Positions 33,596 to 42,922 of a stretch of 64,000 nucleotides of DNA are shown one piece after another. This DNA is from an uncultured Anaeromusa sp. (GTDB taxonomy: Bacteria; Bacillota; Negativicutes; Anaeromusales; Anaeromusaceae): the NCBI RefSeq assembly GCF_963676855.1, contig NZ_OY781460.1, positions 1,775,520 to 1,839,519 on the forward strand. The letters are read 5' to 3'. Each line of letters opens with the position of its first letter. The stretch's first letter is position 1. The notes below the pieces were generated by a model. That model was given only the letters and a program-made list of their open reading frames with translations. It did no database searches and had not been told where the DNA came from. The position numbers and the translations under genes were made by a program.

Positions 33596-34585
33596 ATGAA
33601 AATTTTAATTGTCGGAAATGAAGATCGATACAACAAATATATGCCCGACCTGGAAATCACGAGGAAGATGGAGAAGGTTTTCTGTCCTCGGGGAGCAAGC
33701 GATGAAGCGTTACTGCAAGCAGCTCAAGATGCGGATGCGATTGCGATTGATCCCATGTCCAAGCTATCAGGCAACGTGATCCGCCAAATGCCGAAGCTTA
33801 AGCTCATTCAATCAGAAGGTGTTGGATTTAACGGTATTGATTGTCGGGCTGCAAAAGAAAAAGGAATTTATGTGTGCAACTGCAAAGGCGCTAATGCAGG
33901 CGCTGTTGCCGAGCAGACAATACTGCTTATGTTAGCGCTTTTGCGCAGTACCATAACTGGAGATCGGGTGGAACGGGAAGGCCGACAAATAGAGATGAAA
34001 GAGCGGCTGATGTATGAAGGCATTACGGAGCTGGGAGACTGCAAAATTGGTCTTGTCGGCTTTGGTGATATTGCAAAGGCCGTTGCGAAGCGACTGCGGC
34101 CATTTGAGTGCGAAATTATTTACTATGACACAAGGAGATTGCCGGAAAACCTGGAAGAGGAATATCATGTATCATATATGGAGCTGAACGAAATGACTCA
34201 GGCTTGCGATATTATCAGCCTTCACTGCCCGGTTACAAAGGAAACCGCGGGAATGGTCAATGCTGAATTTCTGGCAGAAATGAAACCAACAGCGTATTTA
34301 ATCAATACGGCAAGAGGCGACATTATTGATAATCAGGCGTTATATGACGCCATTGTTGCGGAGAAGATTCGTGGGGCCGGTCTGGATACAGTATATCCAG
34401 AGCCGACAACCAAAGATAATATTCTTTTGAATTTACCGGAGGAGTTCAAAGAGCGTATTATCTTTTCACCTCACATTGGCGGAATTACAACAAGCTCTTT
34501 TCGGCGTGCTCATAAAATAAGCTGGAGCAATGTAGAGGCTGTATTGAATGGCGAACGCCCTCGATATATTGTAAATGGACTGTAA
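33596..34585 (+). CDS. D-isomer-specific 2-hydroxyacid dehydrogenase
   Basis: This 329-residue NAD(P)-dependent dehydrogenase has the Rossmann loop GLVGFGDIAKAVAKRL and the catalytic set Arg in QSEGVGFNGID-type/NTARGDIID blocks, Glu in YPEPTT and His in FSPHIGG. It reduces a 2-keto acid to a D-2-hydroxy acid or the reverse in the cytoplasm. The start ATG at 33596 follows a GAGGTG site. It is cotranscribed with an AEC-family carrier (39 bp gap), which likely moves the hydroxy or keto acid, and both appear to be under MerR control. Confidence 0.9.
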   Translation: MKILIVGNEDRYNKYMPDLEITRKMEKVFCPRGASDEALLQAAQDADAIAIDPMSKLSGNVIRQMPKLKLIQSEGVGFNGIDCRAAKEKGIYVCNCKGANAGAVAEQTILLMLALLRSTITGDRVEREGRQIEMKERLMYEGITELGDCKIGLVGFGDIAKAVAKRLRPFECEIIYYDTRRLPENLEEEYHVSYMELNEMTQACDIISLHCPVTKETAGMVNAEFLAEMKPTAYLINTARGDIIDNQALYDAIVAEKIRGAGLDTVYPEPTTKDNILLNLPEEFKERIIFSPHIGGITTSSFRRAHKISWSNVEAVLNGERPRYIVNGL

Positions 34586-34624
34586 GGTGCTGCGTTGATG
34601 TAACAATTTGTAAAGGGGACGCTT

Positions 34625-35566
34625 ATGGAGTCTTTTTATCTGGTACTTACACAGTTGGAAATTTTTACAGTGATGATTATCATTGGCGTTATTGGGATAA
34701 AAACAAAAGTTATAAACGAGAATTGTCTAGGGTATTTATCTAGGTTGATCATGCGCTTAATTCTTCCCATTATGATTTTTCACAAGTCAATCAATGGTGC
34801 GACCCGCAACGACATTCTTTTTTCTTTTGTAGAGGTTCTTTCATCTGCTATTTTCATGTTTGGAGTGCTGTTTATTACAGGCTTTCTTCTTAAACGGGTC
34901 TTTTCTTTGCATGGAAATTATGGACGCATCTTTCATGCTTCAACCATGTTTGGGAATGTAGGTTTTATTGGAATTCCTTTGATTTTAGGCGTTTTGCCGG
35001 AGCGTGGCATGCTATACATGGCGCTTTTTACTATCGTGGATCAGATGTTGCTTTGGAGTGTTGGGTTTCATCTGACGCTGCCAAAGGAAAAAATGGCTCA
35101 TAATTCGTTAACGGCGAATCTTAAAAACTTGGCAAATCCAGCCATGATCGGGATTCTTTTGGCTATTCTTTTTATCATCATGGAATGGAAGCTGCCTGTT
35201 ACGTTAAACAAGGCTCTCGGCGCGGTTGGGGATATGACAACGCCACTGTCGCTGATTTATATTGGGGGAACTTTTTGTTTTTGCAATGTAGGTAGATTTT
35301 TGACAAAGATAGAATACTATTCGATTGTTGTTGTGAAAATGATAGCGGTTCCGTTGGGAGTATTTTCGGTGCTGCGGCTGTTCCAGGTTCAACCGGAAAT
35401 TATTACATTTATTACGCTCCTTGCTGGAATGCCAAGTATGACCGCCATTGCCATGTTTGCAAGGACGAATGAATCCGATGAGGAGTGTGCAGTTGGCGCA
35501 ATCATGATTACGACCATTCTTTGCTTAGTTACCTTACCGCTAGTTGCTTATCTTACAAGTTGTTAA
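34625..35566 (+). CDS. AEC-family (auxin efflux carrier-like) transporter
   Basis: This 313-residue protein with about ten helices matches the AEC family: FGNVGFIGIPLILGVLPERG in the first half and GMPSMTAIAMFARTNESDEE in the second. Bacterial members such as MleP or MdcF carry malate, malonate and other hydroxy or keto acids. Pairing with a 2-hydroxyacid dehydrogenase supports that type of substrate. A clear terminator follows at 35646. Confidence 0.9.
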   Translation: MESFYLVLTQLEIFTVMIIIGVIGIKTKVINENCLGYLSRLIMRLILPIMIFHKSINGATRNDILFSFVEVLSSAIFMFGVLFITGFLLKRVFSLHGNYGRIFHASTMFGNVGFIGIPLILGVLPERGMLYMALFTIVDQMLLWSVGFHLTLPKEKMAHNSLTANLKNLANPAMIGILLAILFIIMEWKLPVTLNKALGAVGDMTTPLSLIYIGGTFCFCNVGRFLTKIEYYSIVVVKMIAVPLGVFSVLRLFQVQPEIITFITLLAGMPSMTAIAMFARTNESDEECAVGAIMITTILCLVTLPLVAYLTSC

Positions 35567-35645
35567 ATTTCGATCTTGTCGGGAATTGCTTGAATAGGTT
35601 TTCAATGTACTGGACCTGCATAGAATAGAAATTAGGTGTGCGGAA

Positions 35646-35687
35646 GAAAAAACTAGCCGTTCCAAATGGAAACGGCTAGTTTTTTTG
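35646..35687 (+). terminator. rho-independent terminator after the AEC gene
   Basis: AAAACTAGCCGTT pairs with AACGGCTAGTTTT, with seven T residues. The A-rich left side could also let it work for the minus-strand gene ending at 35736. Confidence 0.88.
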
Positions 35688-35735
35688 CAAGAAGGAATTA
35701 TCCGCGATGCGGAAAATCAATATGGTCGTTATATT

Positions 35736-36281
35736 TTATGAGCAACTTGAGCAATCGCTTGTGAGTGGGATTGCTTTTTTTCGAAAACGGGGAACCGGGT
35801 ATGAGGCCGGAACCGTCTCAATTTGACGTAATTCCTCAATATAGTGTTGGGGAAGTTTGTGGGTGATGGCGCCTTGAATAATAAGATCCAGGTATTCGAA
35901 GCTGGGCTTTTTGGGTTCTCTAAGTTCGGCTTTTTTGTACAAGGTTGTCTCTACGCATTCGTTCTTTTCGGTAAATACTTCAACAGGGTAATGAAAATAT
36001 TCTCCGGTTCCGTCCAAACGAACGTCTTGAAAGGTATCTAGCTGGTCCCATTCATAGGCCGTAAGTTGATATAGGACTCCCCAAACTTCGGAAGTTTTGT
36101 CGGGAACGACCGTTTCTATAGCGCCGTCCCAGACGGCAGAATGTCCATGAAAGCTTATGACGTGATTTTTTAGGCGAGCAAGACCTACCATGCGAGCACC
36201 TTTTAAAATAGAGCGCATTGTAGGTTGGTGAAGGTGTATGCCGTAGGCAAAATAAAGGCGTGGAGAGTTTGGCGTAGACAT
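35736..36281 (-). CDS. gamma-glutamylcyclotransferase-like protein, altered active site
   Basis: The 181-residue protein opens with RLYFAYGIHLHQPTM, the substrate-binding loop of the gamma-glutamylcyclotransferase (GGCT/AIG2) fold, but the usual Ser-Asn after YFAYG is Ile-His. The region VWGVLYQLTAYEWDQLDTFQDV corresponds to the family's LDxxEG block; the catalytic Glu is Gln85 here. It may be inactive or use another mechanism. AAGGAGG precedes the ATG. It is monocistronic and lies 3.5 kb from the gamma-glutamyl polymer array, so a link in gamma-glutamyl metabolism is possible but unproven. Confidence 0.8.
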   Translation of the reverse strand: MSTPNSPRLYFAYGIHLHQPTMRSILKGARMVGLARLKNHVISFHGHSAVWDGAIETVVPDKTSEVWGVLYQLTAYEWDQLDTFQDVRLDGTGEYFHYPVEVFTEKNECVETTLYKKAELREPKKPSFEYLDLIIQGAITHKLPQHYIEELRQIETVPASYPVPRFRKKAIPLTSDCSSCS

Positions 36282-36340
36282 GAGAAAAACCTCCTTTTAA
36301 TGGGTACTATAAATTTGCATATTAGTAATAATTGGTGAAA

Positions 36341-36378
36341 ATAAAAATGCCCTAACCGAAAGAATTCGGTTAGGGCAT
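36341..36378 (-). terminator. hairpin plus T run in the leader of the GGCT-like gene
   Basis: On the minus strand ATGCCCTAACCGAA pairs with TTCGGTTAGGGCAT and is followed by TTTTTATTTT. No gene ends before it on that strand. A -10-like TATACT lies about 60 nt further upstream. It therefore looks like a leader attenuator, or the end of a small RNA. Confidence 0.55.
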
Positions 36379-36613
36379 CATAGCCTCTGACTTCATAAGT
36401 AAAAGCAATTTTTTATAGTATAACATGAACTATGACGGTTTACCATGTTGATTTATACGGATGGTTTCTTGAATGTATGGATCAAAATGTAAATTAGAGG
36501 GATTTATTGGTATTTGTAGAAGTCTAGTCCATTAAAGTCTAATGGTTGCTTGTTCGTAATGGTATTCAAAAGAAAGATAAAGCCAACGCTCCCAAAACAA
36601 AGGAGGAACAAAG

Positions 36614-37897
36614 ATGATTTCTGTAAGAAAGCTCTTGTTTTACTCGATTATGGCAGTGGTTGTGTTTAGTCCATTTAGCTTGCAAAAAGGCTATGCAGAA
36701 GAGAAAAATACCGTATTTGATGCTCATGGTACAGGCATACGGTATCATTTTACCGACACGGATATGGACTTTAATTTTGGCACGCTGGTGTTAGGTGCTA
36801 CGGTGAACCATGGTGTTGAAATCGGCGAGGCGTTTTATACTGCTTCGCAAATCAAAGACGGGGATGCCGCCAGTTGGCAAAAAGAATGGTATTCGATGGC
36901 GGAACGTGTTGAAGCCAGAGGCCGGCAGGCGCTGCAAGCAGGACATACCGTAAGCGCTAGAGATCAATTTCAACGTGCTTCGTATTACTATCGTATTTCC
37001 CTACTGGCGATTCTCCCGGACGATCCAAGACTTTTGGAGAGGGCGGAGAAAAGCCGTGAGTTGATGAAAAAAGCGGGCGAATTGTATGATCCCCCTATGG
37101 AATATATTGAAATCCCGTACGAAGGAACTGTGATTCCCGGATATTTCCGCAAAGCGAACAATGGGGCTGCTCCGGCTAAAACGTTGATTATGGTTGGCGG
37201 CGGAGAGACGTTTGCAGAAGACTTGGTCGTATATATTGCTCCGCAGGCGCATGAGCGCGGCTATAATTTTATGACGGTGGATCTTCCGGGGCAAGGGCTG
37301 ATGCCTATGCAAGGGAAAACGTTTCGCTCCGATATGAATGTTCCTATGAAAGCGGTTGTTGATTATGCGTTAAGCCGCTCGGATGTTAAACAGACACAGT
37401 TGGCCGCCTACGGGTATAGCGGCGGAGGCGGTTTTGTTCCGCAGGCTGCGATGCATGATTCGCGTATTTCAGCCGTTGCGATGAATTCCGGCGTAGTGGA
37501 CGCATATCCTTTGTTTAAAACGATGCCGGCTGTTTTAGCGAAGCAAACTGATATTGACGCATGGACGACGTTCCATCGCAATATCGTTCAAGCTATCTGT
37601 TGGCGCTGGGGCGTATCCATGGACAAGCCTTCTGGCTTAGCGGAGGCGAACAAAGGCTTTTCTTTTGATCCGACCATGATTAACGTACCGGCCCTCATTA
37701 TTGTTGGAGAAGGAGAATATAAGAGCACTGAAGTACAACGGCAGCAGAAAATCATTATGGACGGACTACCGAATCCTTTGAAAAAAATGATTGTTACGCC
37801 GAGTAATGAGGGGGCCACAAATCACTGCATCATGGAAAACCGCAGTTTGGTAGGGCAGGTTCTATTTGATTGGCTGGATGAGGTTTTGCCTGAATAA
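36614..37897 (+). CDS. exported alpha/beta hydrolase (esterase)
   Basis: This 427-residue protein has an N-terminal signal peptide (to about residue 28, QKGYAEE). A helical region, probably a lid, covers residues 60-150, and the hydrolase core follows with the oxyanion block MVGGGETFAEDL, the nucleophile elbow YGYSGGGG (Ser) and a late acid/His pair in the GEGEY and GATNHCI regions. The layout recalls the FrsA/2,6-dihydroxypseudooxynicotine hydrolase-like group. Substrate unknown. GGAGGAACAAAG precedes the start. A second esterase follows 32 bp later, so the two form an exported hydrolase operon. Confidence 0.85.
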   Translation: MISVRKLLFYSIMAVVVFSPFSLQKGYAEEKNTVFDAHGTGIRYHFTDTDMDFNFGTLVLGATVNHGVEIGEAFYTASQIKDGDAASWQKEWYSMAERVEARGRQALQAGHTVSARDQFQRASYYYRISLLAILPDDPRLLERAEKSRELMKKAGELYDPPMEYIEIPYEGTVIPGYFRKANNGAAPAKTLIMVGGGETFAEDLVVYIAPQAHERGYNFMTVDLPGQGLMPMQGKTFRSDMNVPMKAVVDYALSRSDVKQTQLAAYGYSGGGGFVPQAAMHDSRISAVAMNSGVVDAYPLFKTMPAVLAKQTDIDAWTTFHRNIVQAICWRWGVSMDKPSGLAEANKGFSFDPTMINVPALIIVGEGEYKSTEVQRQQKIIMDGLPNPLKKMIVTPSNEGATNHCIMENRSLVGQVLFDWLDEVLPE

Positions 37898-37929
37898 GTG
37901 TATAAAATTCCTCCAGGATGGTGAAACCC

Positions 37930-39537
37930 ATGAACATATCGCTTCGCGTGATGCTGATTTTTTTCTTGTGGTGGCTTTTTGGCGGAATGAATGAGGCCGT
38001 GGCGGCGGAGAAATCTCAAACCGGCATTGTGCAACTAGACAGCGGGCCGATAGCGGGAGAAGTTGATAACGAGATTCAAGTTTTTCGCGGTATTCCTTAT
38101 GCAATGCCTCCGGTGGGCTCGTTGCGTTGGAAGCCACCGCAGCCGCCGCAAGCATGGACTTCCGTTAGACAGTGTAATCAATTTGGTCCGTCTTGCCCGC
38201 AACCCAAAGAATCAAGTTCGACCGTGTACAATGAGGACTGTCTTTATTTGAATGTGTGGGCGCCGGAAATACGTCATCAAGCAAAACTTCCTGTTATGGT
38301 CTGGATTCATGGAGGCGCTTTCAATTTCGGCGGTGCTTCCTTGCCGGAATATGAAGGGAAAAATCTTGCGGCCCAGGGCGTTGTGGTGGTAACCATCAAT
38401 TATCGGTTAGGTCCATTGGGTTTCTTTGCACATCCGCTGCTGAATGAAGAGTCGGGGAAGGGCGTTTCGGGGAATTACGGACTGCTTGATCAGATAGCCG
38501 CTTTGCAGTGGGTACAACGAAACATTGCTGCTTTTAACGGCGACTCGGCTCAAGTTACCATCTTTGGTCAGTCCGCAGGCTCCCGGTCTGTTTCCTTGTT
38601 GCTGCTCAGCCCGTTGAGTCAAGGCTTATTTAAAGGCGCGATTGCCGAAAGCGGCGGTCCGATTATCGGTTCTGAGTTTTTATCTCCTGCGTTTAATGGA
38701 GATAAAAAGAACGTTGCGAAAATGGGACAAGAATTGGCGCAAAGGCTGGGATGTGCTCAAGCGGATGATGTGTTGGCGGCATTGCGTGTGCAGCCTGCTG
38801 AAGAGATTGTAAAAGCAGCGGCTTGCAGCACGGGCTTATTTGACGATGGTTTGTTCTTTGCGCCTGTATTTGACGGATGGGTGCTTCCTGAGAACCCTCA
38901 TCGTGCTTTACGAGAGGGACATATTCAGGCAGTACCGGTAATAACGGGTAGTACTGGGAATGAAGGCGCGCTGTATTTAACGCAAGAATCTTCGTTAACG
39001 CGTCTGCACTATCAAAAGTACTTTGATAGTCGTTTCGGGGAATTTTCAACGCAAGCGATGCAAGTCTTTACTGCGCTAACGCAAGAAGAGATTGGGCCTG
39101 CTATTGATAAGGTCATCACCGTGGGCGCCAACGCCTATCCGGCTCGCTTGACAGCGCAAGCCATCGAACAAAAAGGAAGTAACGCGTATCTTTATCACTT
39201 TACGCGCATTCCAAAGACGGCGTTGGCTAGCAAGGCGGGGGCGCATCATGGCGTGGAGTTGGCCTATGTATTTGGCAACATGAAAAAGGAAGATGGCTAT
39301 AATGAAGTAGATCAAAGACTTTCGCAGTATATGATGCGGTACTGGGTCAATTTTGCTAAAACAGGTAATCCAAATGGGGAGGGGCTTCCTAAATGGCCCC
39401 TTTATAAAGCCGCGGAGGATTTGACTCTAGATCTTGGCGATCCAATAATCGTCAAGCAGCATTTATTTCAGAAAGAGATTCAATTTATTGAAACCATTAT
39501 GTCTGCTAAGAACTCCATCGAAGAAGAAAGTTGGTAA
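37930..39537 (+). CDS. exported type-B carboxylesterase
   Basis: A 535-residue carboxylesterase/cholinesterase-family enzyme with a signal peptide ending near EAVAAEK. Motifs in order: EDCLYLNVWAPE, the oxyanion hole VWIHGGAFNFGGA, the nucleophile FGQSAGSRS, the acid near TGSTGNEGALY and the catalytic His in AHHGVELAYVFG. It hydrolyses carboxylic esters outside the cytoplasmic membrane. An ATG at 37918 overlaps the probable ribosome site (GGATGGTGA), so the ATG at 37930 is preferred. It ends 27 bp from the convergent fosX. Confidence 0.9.
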   Translation: MNISLRVMLIFFLWWLFGGMNEAVAAEKSQTGIVQLDSGPIAGEVDNEIQVFRGIPYAMPPVGSLRWKPPQPPQAWTSVRQCNQFGPSCPQPKESSSTVYNEDCLYLNVWAPEIRHQAKLPVMVWIHGGAFNFGGASLPEYEGKNLAAQGVVVVTINYRLGPLGFFAHPLLNEESGKGVSGNYGLLDQIAALQWVQRNIAAFNGDSAQVTIFGQSAGSRSVSLLLLSPLSQGLFKGAIAESGGPIIGSEFLSPAFNGDKKNVAKMGQELAQRLGCAQADDVLAALRVQPAEEIVKAAACSTGLFDDGLFFAPVFDGWVLPENPHRALREGHIQAVPVITGSTGNEGALYLTQESSLTRLHYQKYFDSRFGEFSTQAMQVFTALTQEEIGPAIDKVITVGANAYPARLTAQAIEQKGSNAYLYHFTRIPKTALASKAGAHHGVELAYVFGNMKKEDGYNEVDQRLSQYMMRYWVNFAKTGNPNGEGLPKWPLYKAAEDLTLDLGDPIIVKQHLFQKEIQFIETIMSAKNSIEEESW

Positions 39538-39564
39538 TTGAAAAATTTACGGCTCTGCCATTGT

Positions 39565-39969
39565 TCACTTTCGATTATATCGTTCCAAGCGTTGCGAAAG
39601 TGTTCCGGTATGCAGTTCGAACAAATGATTGTCGAAGTCGTAAAAATATAAGGAACGTCCTTCGCCGTCCACGCGCGGGCGAGGCGGCTTGAAATCTAGG
39701 CCCAGCTTGCGAATGCGTTCTTGATAGGTCTCGAAATCGGCTTCTGATATTTTAAAAGCGACATGATTGTAGGTGCGAGTGGGGAGAGAGTCCCCCTCCA
39801 TAACGGCGATCCATTGGTTTCCAACCATGAAGAATTTTTCTTTTGATACGGAAAAGGTGGCGTCTCCGCTAGCGTAAACTTCTTCGGCGTCAAAGATTTC
39901 TTTGAAAAAGGTAGTGGCAAGCTTCAGGTCTTTAACGATGAACGTGATATGGCTGATGACTTCAATCAT
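39565..39969 (-). CDS. fosX: FosX-type fosfomycin epoxide hydrolase
   Basis: The 134-residue vicinal-oxygen-chelate protein has the metal ligands His7 (ISHITFIV), His69 (YNHVAFKI) and Glu118 (LFELHTG). It also has Glu44 in VSKEKFF, the general base that separates the hydrolase FosX from the thiol transferases FosA and FosB. FosX adds water to fosfomycin using Mn2+. It overlaps the stop of the dehydrogenase gene upstream by 4 bp, so it is expressed as part of a housekeeping-like operon, and a native role on another epoxide or hydroxy acid is possible. Confidence 0.9.
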   Translation of the reverse strand: MIEVISHITFIVKDLKLATTFFKEIFDAEEVYASGDATFSVSKEKFFMVGNQWIAVMEGDSLPTRTYNHVAFKISEADFETYQERIRKLGLDFKPPRPRVDGEGRSLYFYDFDNHLFELHTGTLSQRLERYNRK

Positions 39970-40955
39970 GGGAGCTCCTCCGATTCATTTGTTTTGTCTG
40001 TACCGCAGGCTACGAGTTGATTGAGCTTGCTTTCCGGTTCTTCGCCGTTGGTTACGCGGTTTATATTGCGAATAAAGAAGTCATAGCGCTTTTTGTGAAA
40101 CTTGCGGCCATCGGGCAGGCCTGCCGTGTGGGGCGTAAGTATCACATTATCCAGAGTTCGAAGCTCGCTGCTTAGGGGGAGAGGTTCCGAATCAAACACA
40201 TCGAGGCATGCGCCCAGTATGTCTCGATTTTTTAATGCGTCGATTAGGTCGCTTTCCTTGACGATTCCCCCGCGAGCAGTATTGATGAAAAGAGCGGTTT
40301 GCTTCATTTTCTGGAAGACGGTCTTGTTAAATAAGTGCCTGGTTTGCTGTGTTAGAGGTACATGCACGCTTATGATATCCGCTGTGCTTACTAGGGTATC
40401 AAAGTCCGTTATTTTTACCAAGTCATCAGAGGTTACAGATGGATTTCTAACACAAGCCAGCACGTTCATATCCAAGGCTTTGCAAAATGCGGCCACTTTT
40501 TTGCCAATGGCGCCCAAACCGACAATTCCTATCGTTTTGCCAGCTAGTTCGCTTCCTGTATAGTTCAGTTGATTTTCATCCAGTTTGTTTTTCATGAACG
40601 CGTCAAGAAACGGTATGTTTTTATAGTAAGACAATAGCAACGCCAGGACGTGCTCAGCCACGGCCTGCGCGTTTACGCCAGCGGCGTTGGCGGCCCAAAT
40701 GCCAAGAGTTGTGCAGGCGTCAACATCTACATTGTCATAGCCAGCGCCTGTTTGTACCAGTTTCAAATGGGGAGCGGCAGAAAGCAGACTGTGGTCTACT
40801 TTGATATGCTCCGGTATGAGTACTTGGCAGTCTTTTATATGCTGCAGTACATCTTCTCCTGGAGGGACGATCACAACATCCCAGTTTTCGGGAAAGTGAT
40901 TTGTAACGGTTGCTTTTGAGGTATCGCTAAAATGGCCGACGATGAGAATCTTCAT
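39966..40955 (-). CDS. D-isomer-specific 2-hydroxyacid dehydrogenase
   Basis: The second such enzyme in the window, 329 residues. It has the NAD-binding loop GIVGLGAIGKKVAAF, the Arg block INTARGGIV, the Glu block DSEPLPL and the catalytic His in LTPHTAG. The frame is open from 41063, but GGCGG just before 40955 and the family's MKILIVG start support the later ATG. It sits between an EamA carrier and fosX on the minus strand, in an operon probably controlled by the divergent LysR. Substrate unknown. Confidence 0.9.
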   Translation of the reverse strand: MKILIVGHFSDTSKATVTNHFPENWDVVIVPPGEDVLQHIKDCQVLIPEHIKVDHSLLSAAPHLKLVQTGAGYDNVDVDACTTLGIWAANAAGVNAQAVAEHVLALLLSYYKNIPFLDAFMKNKLDENQLNYTGSELAGKTIGIVGLGAIGKKVAAFCKALDMNVLACVRNPSVTSDDLVKITDFDTLVSTADIISVHVPLTQQTRHLFNKTVFQKMKQTALFINTARGGIVKESDLIDALKNRDILGACLDVFDSEPLPLSSELRTLDNVILTPHTAGLPDGRKFHKKRYDFFIRNINRVTNGEEPESKLNQLVACGTDKTNESEELP

Positions 40956-41034
40956 GGTGAAACCGCCTTTCATGTCTATATAGCAGGATAATAAAATGAC
41001 GCTAAGCATCAACGGAAGGCTTTTTGCGGTCTTA

Positions 41035-41895
41035 TTAGCCGATGGATAAAGCTCCCAAGCCAATGAGCATTGCTATTGCGCCGATGAAACGAACTCGAAT
41101 ATGCCCTTCTGATAACAGGTGCGCTCCCATGGCTGTACCTATTAAAATACTAATTTCTCTTGCAGGAGCGACATAACTTACGGGGCTGAATACCATAGCC
41201 GATAAGACTAAAATATACGCTAGTGGACACAAGAAAGCTACACTAATCGCTTCCAATTTGTGACGGTTCCATTGGCTTTTTACGTGGTTCCAATTTTTTA
41301 GGGCATAGGGAGTTAATAATAATAATCGACCTAAGTTTGTCGACCAGTCGAGAAGCAAAGGCGGGATCAGGAAAGACGTGACCGCTATTTTGTCTGAAAG
41401 AGTGTACCCGGCAATCATGGCGCCACAGAGGAGGGATAATGCTATGGATTTACGAGCAATAGACTTTGTTAATGTAAGAGGATTTCCTGCGATTATAACA
41501 ATTCCTAATCCAATTAACAGTGTTCCGCAAAGCGCTACCGCAGATGGAGCTTCATCCAAAAAAATAATAGCGCCAATCGTCGAGAGCATAGGTCCTGTAC
41601 CACGGGCTAGCGGGTAAATGAGAGAAAGATCCCCTGTTCGATATCCTTTGTCCAACAAGATATAGTACAAAGAGTGTAATATGGAACTGACGGCGATAAA
41701 CCCTAGCTGAGGATATCCGAGCAACGGCGCTTCTACAAAAAAAATCCATAGTGCCAACGGGAAGTAGATTAAGGTAGATATAGCGGCGAATAACCAAATA
41801 AAGGCGGCGCCTCCGCTAGCTTTCTTGGCTAAGAAATTCCAGGTGGCATGAGCGAAAGCGGCAACTAGGATTAGGCCGATTGCTGATTCAGTCAC
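41035..41895 (-). CDS. EamA-family (DMT) transporter
   Basis: This 286-residue protein has ten helices arranged as two repeated EamA halves (YPLARGTGPMLSTIGAIIFLDEAP ends the first). DMT carriers usually export amino acids, sugars or other metabolites. The start is a GTG at 41895 directly after GGAGGG. It is first in a minus-strand operon with the hydroxyacid dehydrogenase and fosX, and is divergent from a LysR gene. Confidence 0.9.
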   Translation of the reverse strand: MTESAIGLILVAAFAHATWNFLAKKASGGAAFIWLFAAISTLIYFPLALWIFFVEAPLLGYPQLGFIAVSSILHSLYYILLDKGYRTGDLSLIYPLARGTGPMLSTIGAIIFLDEAPSAVALCGTLLIGLGIVIIAGNPLTLTKSIARKSIALSLLCGAMIAGYTLSDKIAVTSFLIPPLLLDWSTNLGRLLLLTPYALKNWNHVKSQWNRHKLEAISVAFLCPLAYILVLSAMVFSPVSYVAPAREISILIGTAMGAHLLSEGHIRVRFIGAIAMLIGLGALSIG

Positions 41896-41947
41896 ATAAT
41901 CCCTCCAAAATAGTTCGTTGTTTGACGGAGATCGTTGTTCATGATAA

Positions 41948-41976
41948 TTTTACATATATAGAATTGTGATGTAAAA
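41948..41976. promoter_or_regulatory. inverted repeat, probable LysR operator
   Basis: TTTTACAT and ATGTAAAA are perfect 8-bp inverted arms separated by 13 bp, centred in the 133-bp region between the EamA and LysR genes. It includes a T-N11-A-type core expected for LysR proteins. Confidence 0.65.
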
Positions 41977-42028
41977 CTCAACTGTTTTGTAATAAATATC
42001 GAATTTTTCTATATGAGGAGCGGATTAT

Positions 42029-42922
42029 ATGTATTTTCCAGGGATAGAAGCGTTTTTAGCTATCGTGAAGACTGAAAACTTGAGTAAGGCCGCAGAATTT
42101 CTACATTTATCGCAGGCAACTGTTAGCTATCGATTGAAAATGTTGGAGCAGGAGATGGGGGGGCGCTTGGTCGATAGAAGAAAAGGGGAGTCTAAGATTA
42201 CGCTAACGCCCAGGGGAGAAAATTTTTTTTATATTGCAGAAAGATGGGAGGCGCTCTGGCGAGAAACTCAGGTTCTGAAAAAAAACGAACCTCAATTAAG
42301 TTTAGCAATTAGTGCTGCTGAAAGTATAAGCCATTTTGTTTTGCCTCCCTTATATCATCTGTTAAATCAGTATAACCCGGCAATGCGCTTGCAAATTCGA
42401 ACGCAGCATACGCAGGAAGCGTTTGATAGTATCGAGAGGCGCGAAATGGATGTGGCTTTTGTTGTACGTGAAATAGCATCACCGTGTGTTACGGTCAAGC
42501 CATTTTTTGCTGAAGAAATGTTGTTGCTGCGCCTTGCTACGCCAGAACGTTGTGAAGGAGAGGCAATTAATATAAGAGAATTGGATCCGCAACACGAAAT
42601 TTTTATTATTTGGAATAAAGAATTTCAATTCAAGCATGATCAATGGTGGGATCCACAATGTCCTTCTCGTATTCATTTGGATTCTGCAAGGCTTATCAGT
42701 ACCTTTATGAAAGACGTCAGACAGTGGACTATCATTCCGGCTTCCGTTGGTAAGCAAATGATACAAAGTGGACAATTTGTCCTCCAGAAATTATCAGAGC
42801 CAATTCCACCAAGAATATGCTATAAGGCCATTCATAAATTTCCTAATCAAGCTTTACAGGATGTTCTTGGAATTTTAGATATCTATCTGCAAGAGTTATT
42901 TGGAACCCAAGGATCATCATAA
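42029..42922 (+). CDS. LysR-family transcriptional regulator
   Basis: This 297-residue regulator has a LysR HTH in residues 1-60 (LSKAAEFLHLSQATVSYRLKMLEQEMG) and a type-2 periplasmic-binding-like effector domain. GAGGAG precedes the ATG. It is divergent from the EamA/dehydrogenase/fosX operon with a palindromic operator between them, so that operon is its likely target and a hydroxy acid its possible inducer. Confidence 0.92.
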   Translation: MYFPGIEAFLAIVKTENLSKAAEFLHLSQATVSYRLKMLEQEMGGRLVDRRKGESKITLTPRGENFFYIAERWEALWRETQVLKKNEPQLSLAISAAESISHFVLPPLYHLLNQYNPAMRLQIRTQHTQEAFDSIERREMDVAFVVREIASPCVTVKPFFAEEMLLLRLATPERCEGEAINIRELDPQHEIFIIWNKEFQFKHDQWWDPQCPSRIHLDSARLISTFMKDVRQWTIIPASVGKQMIQSGQFVLQKLSEPIPPRICYKAIHKFPNQALQDVLGILDIYLQELFGTQGSS

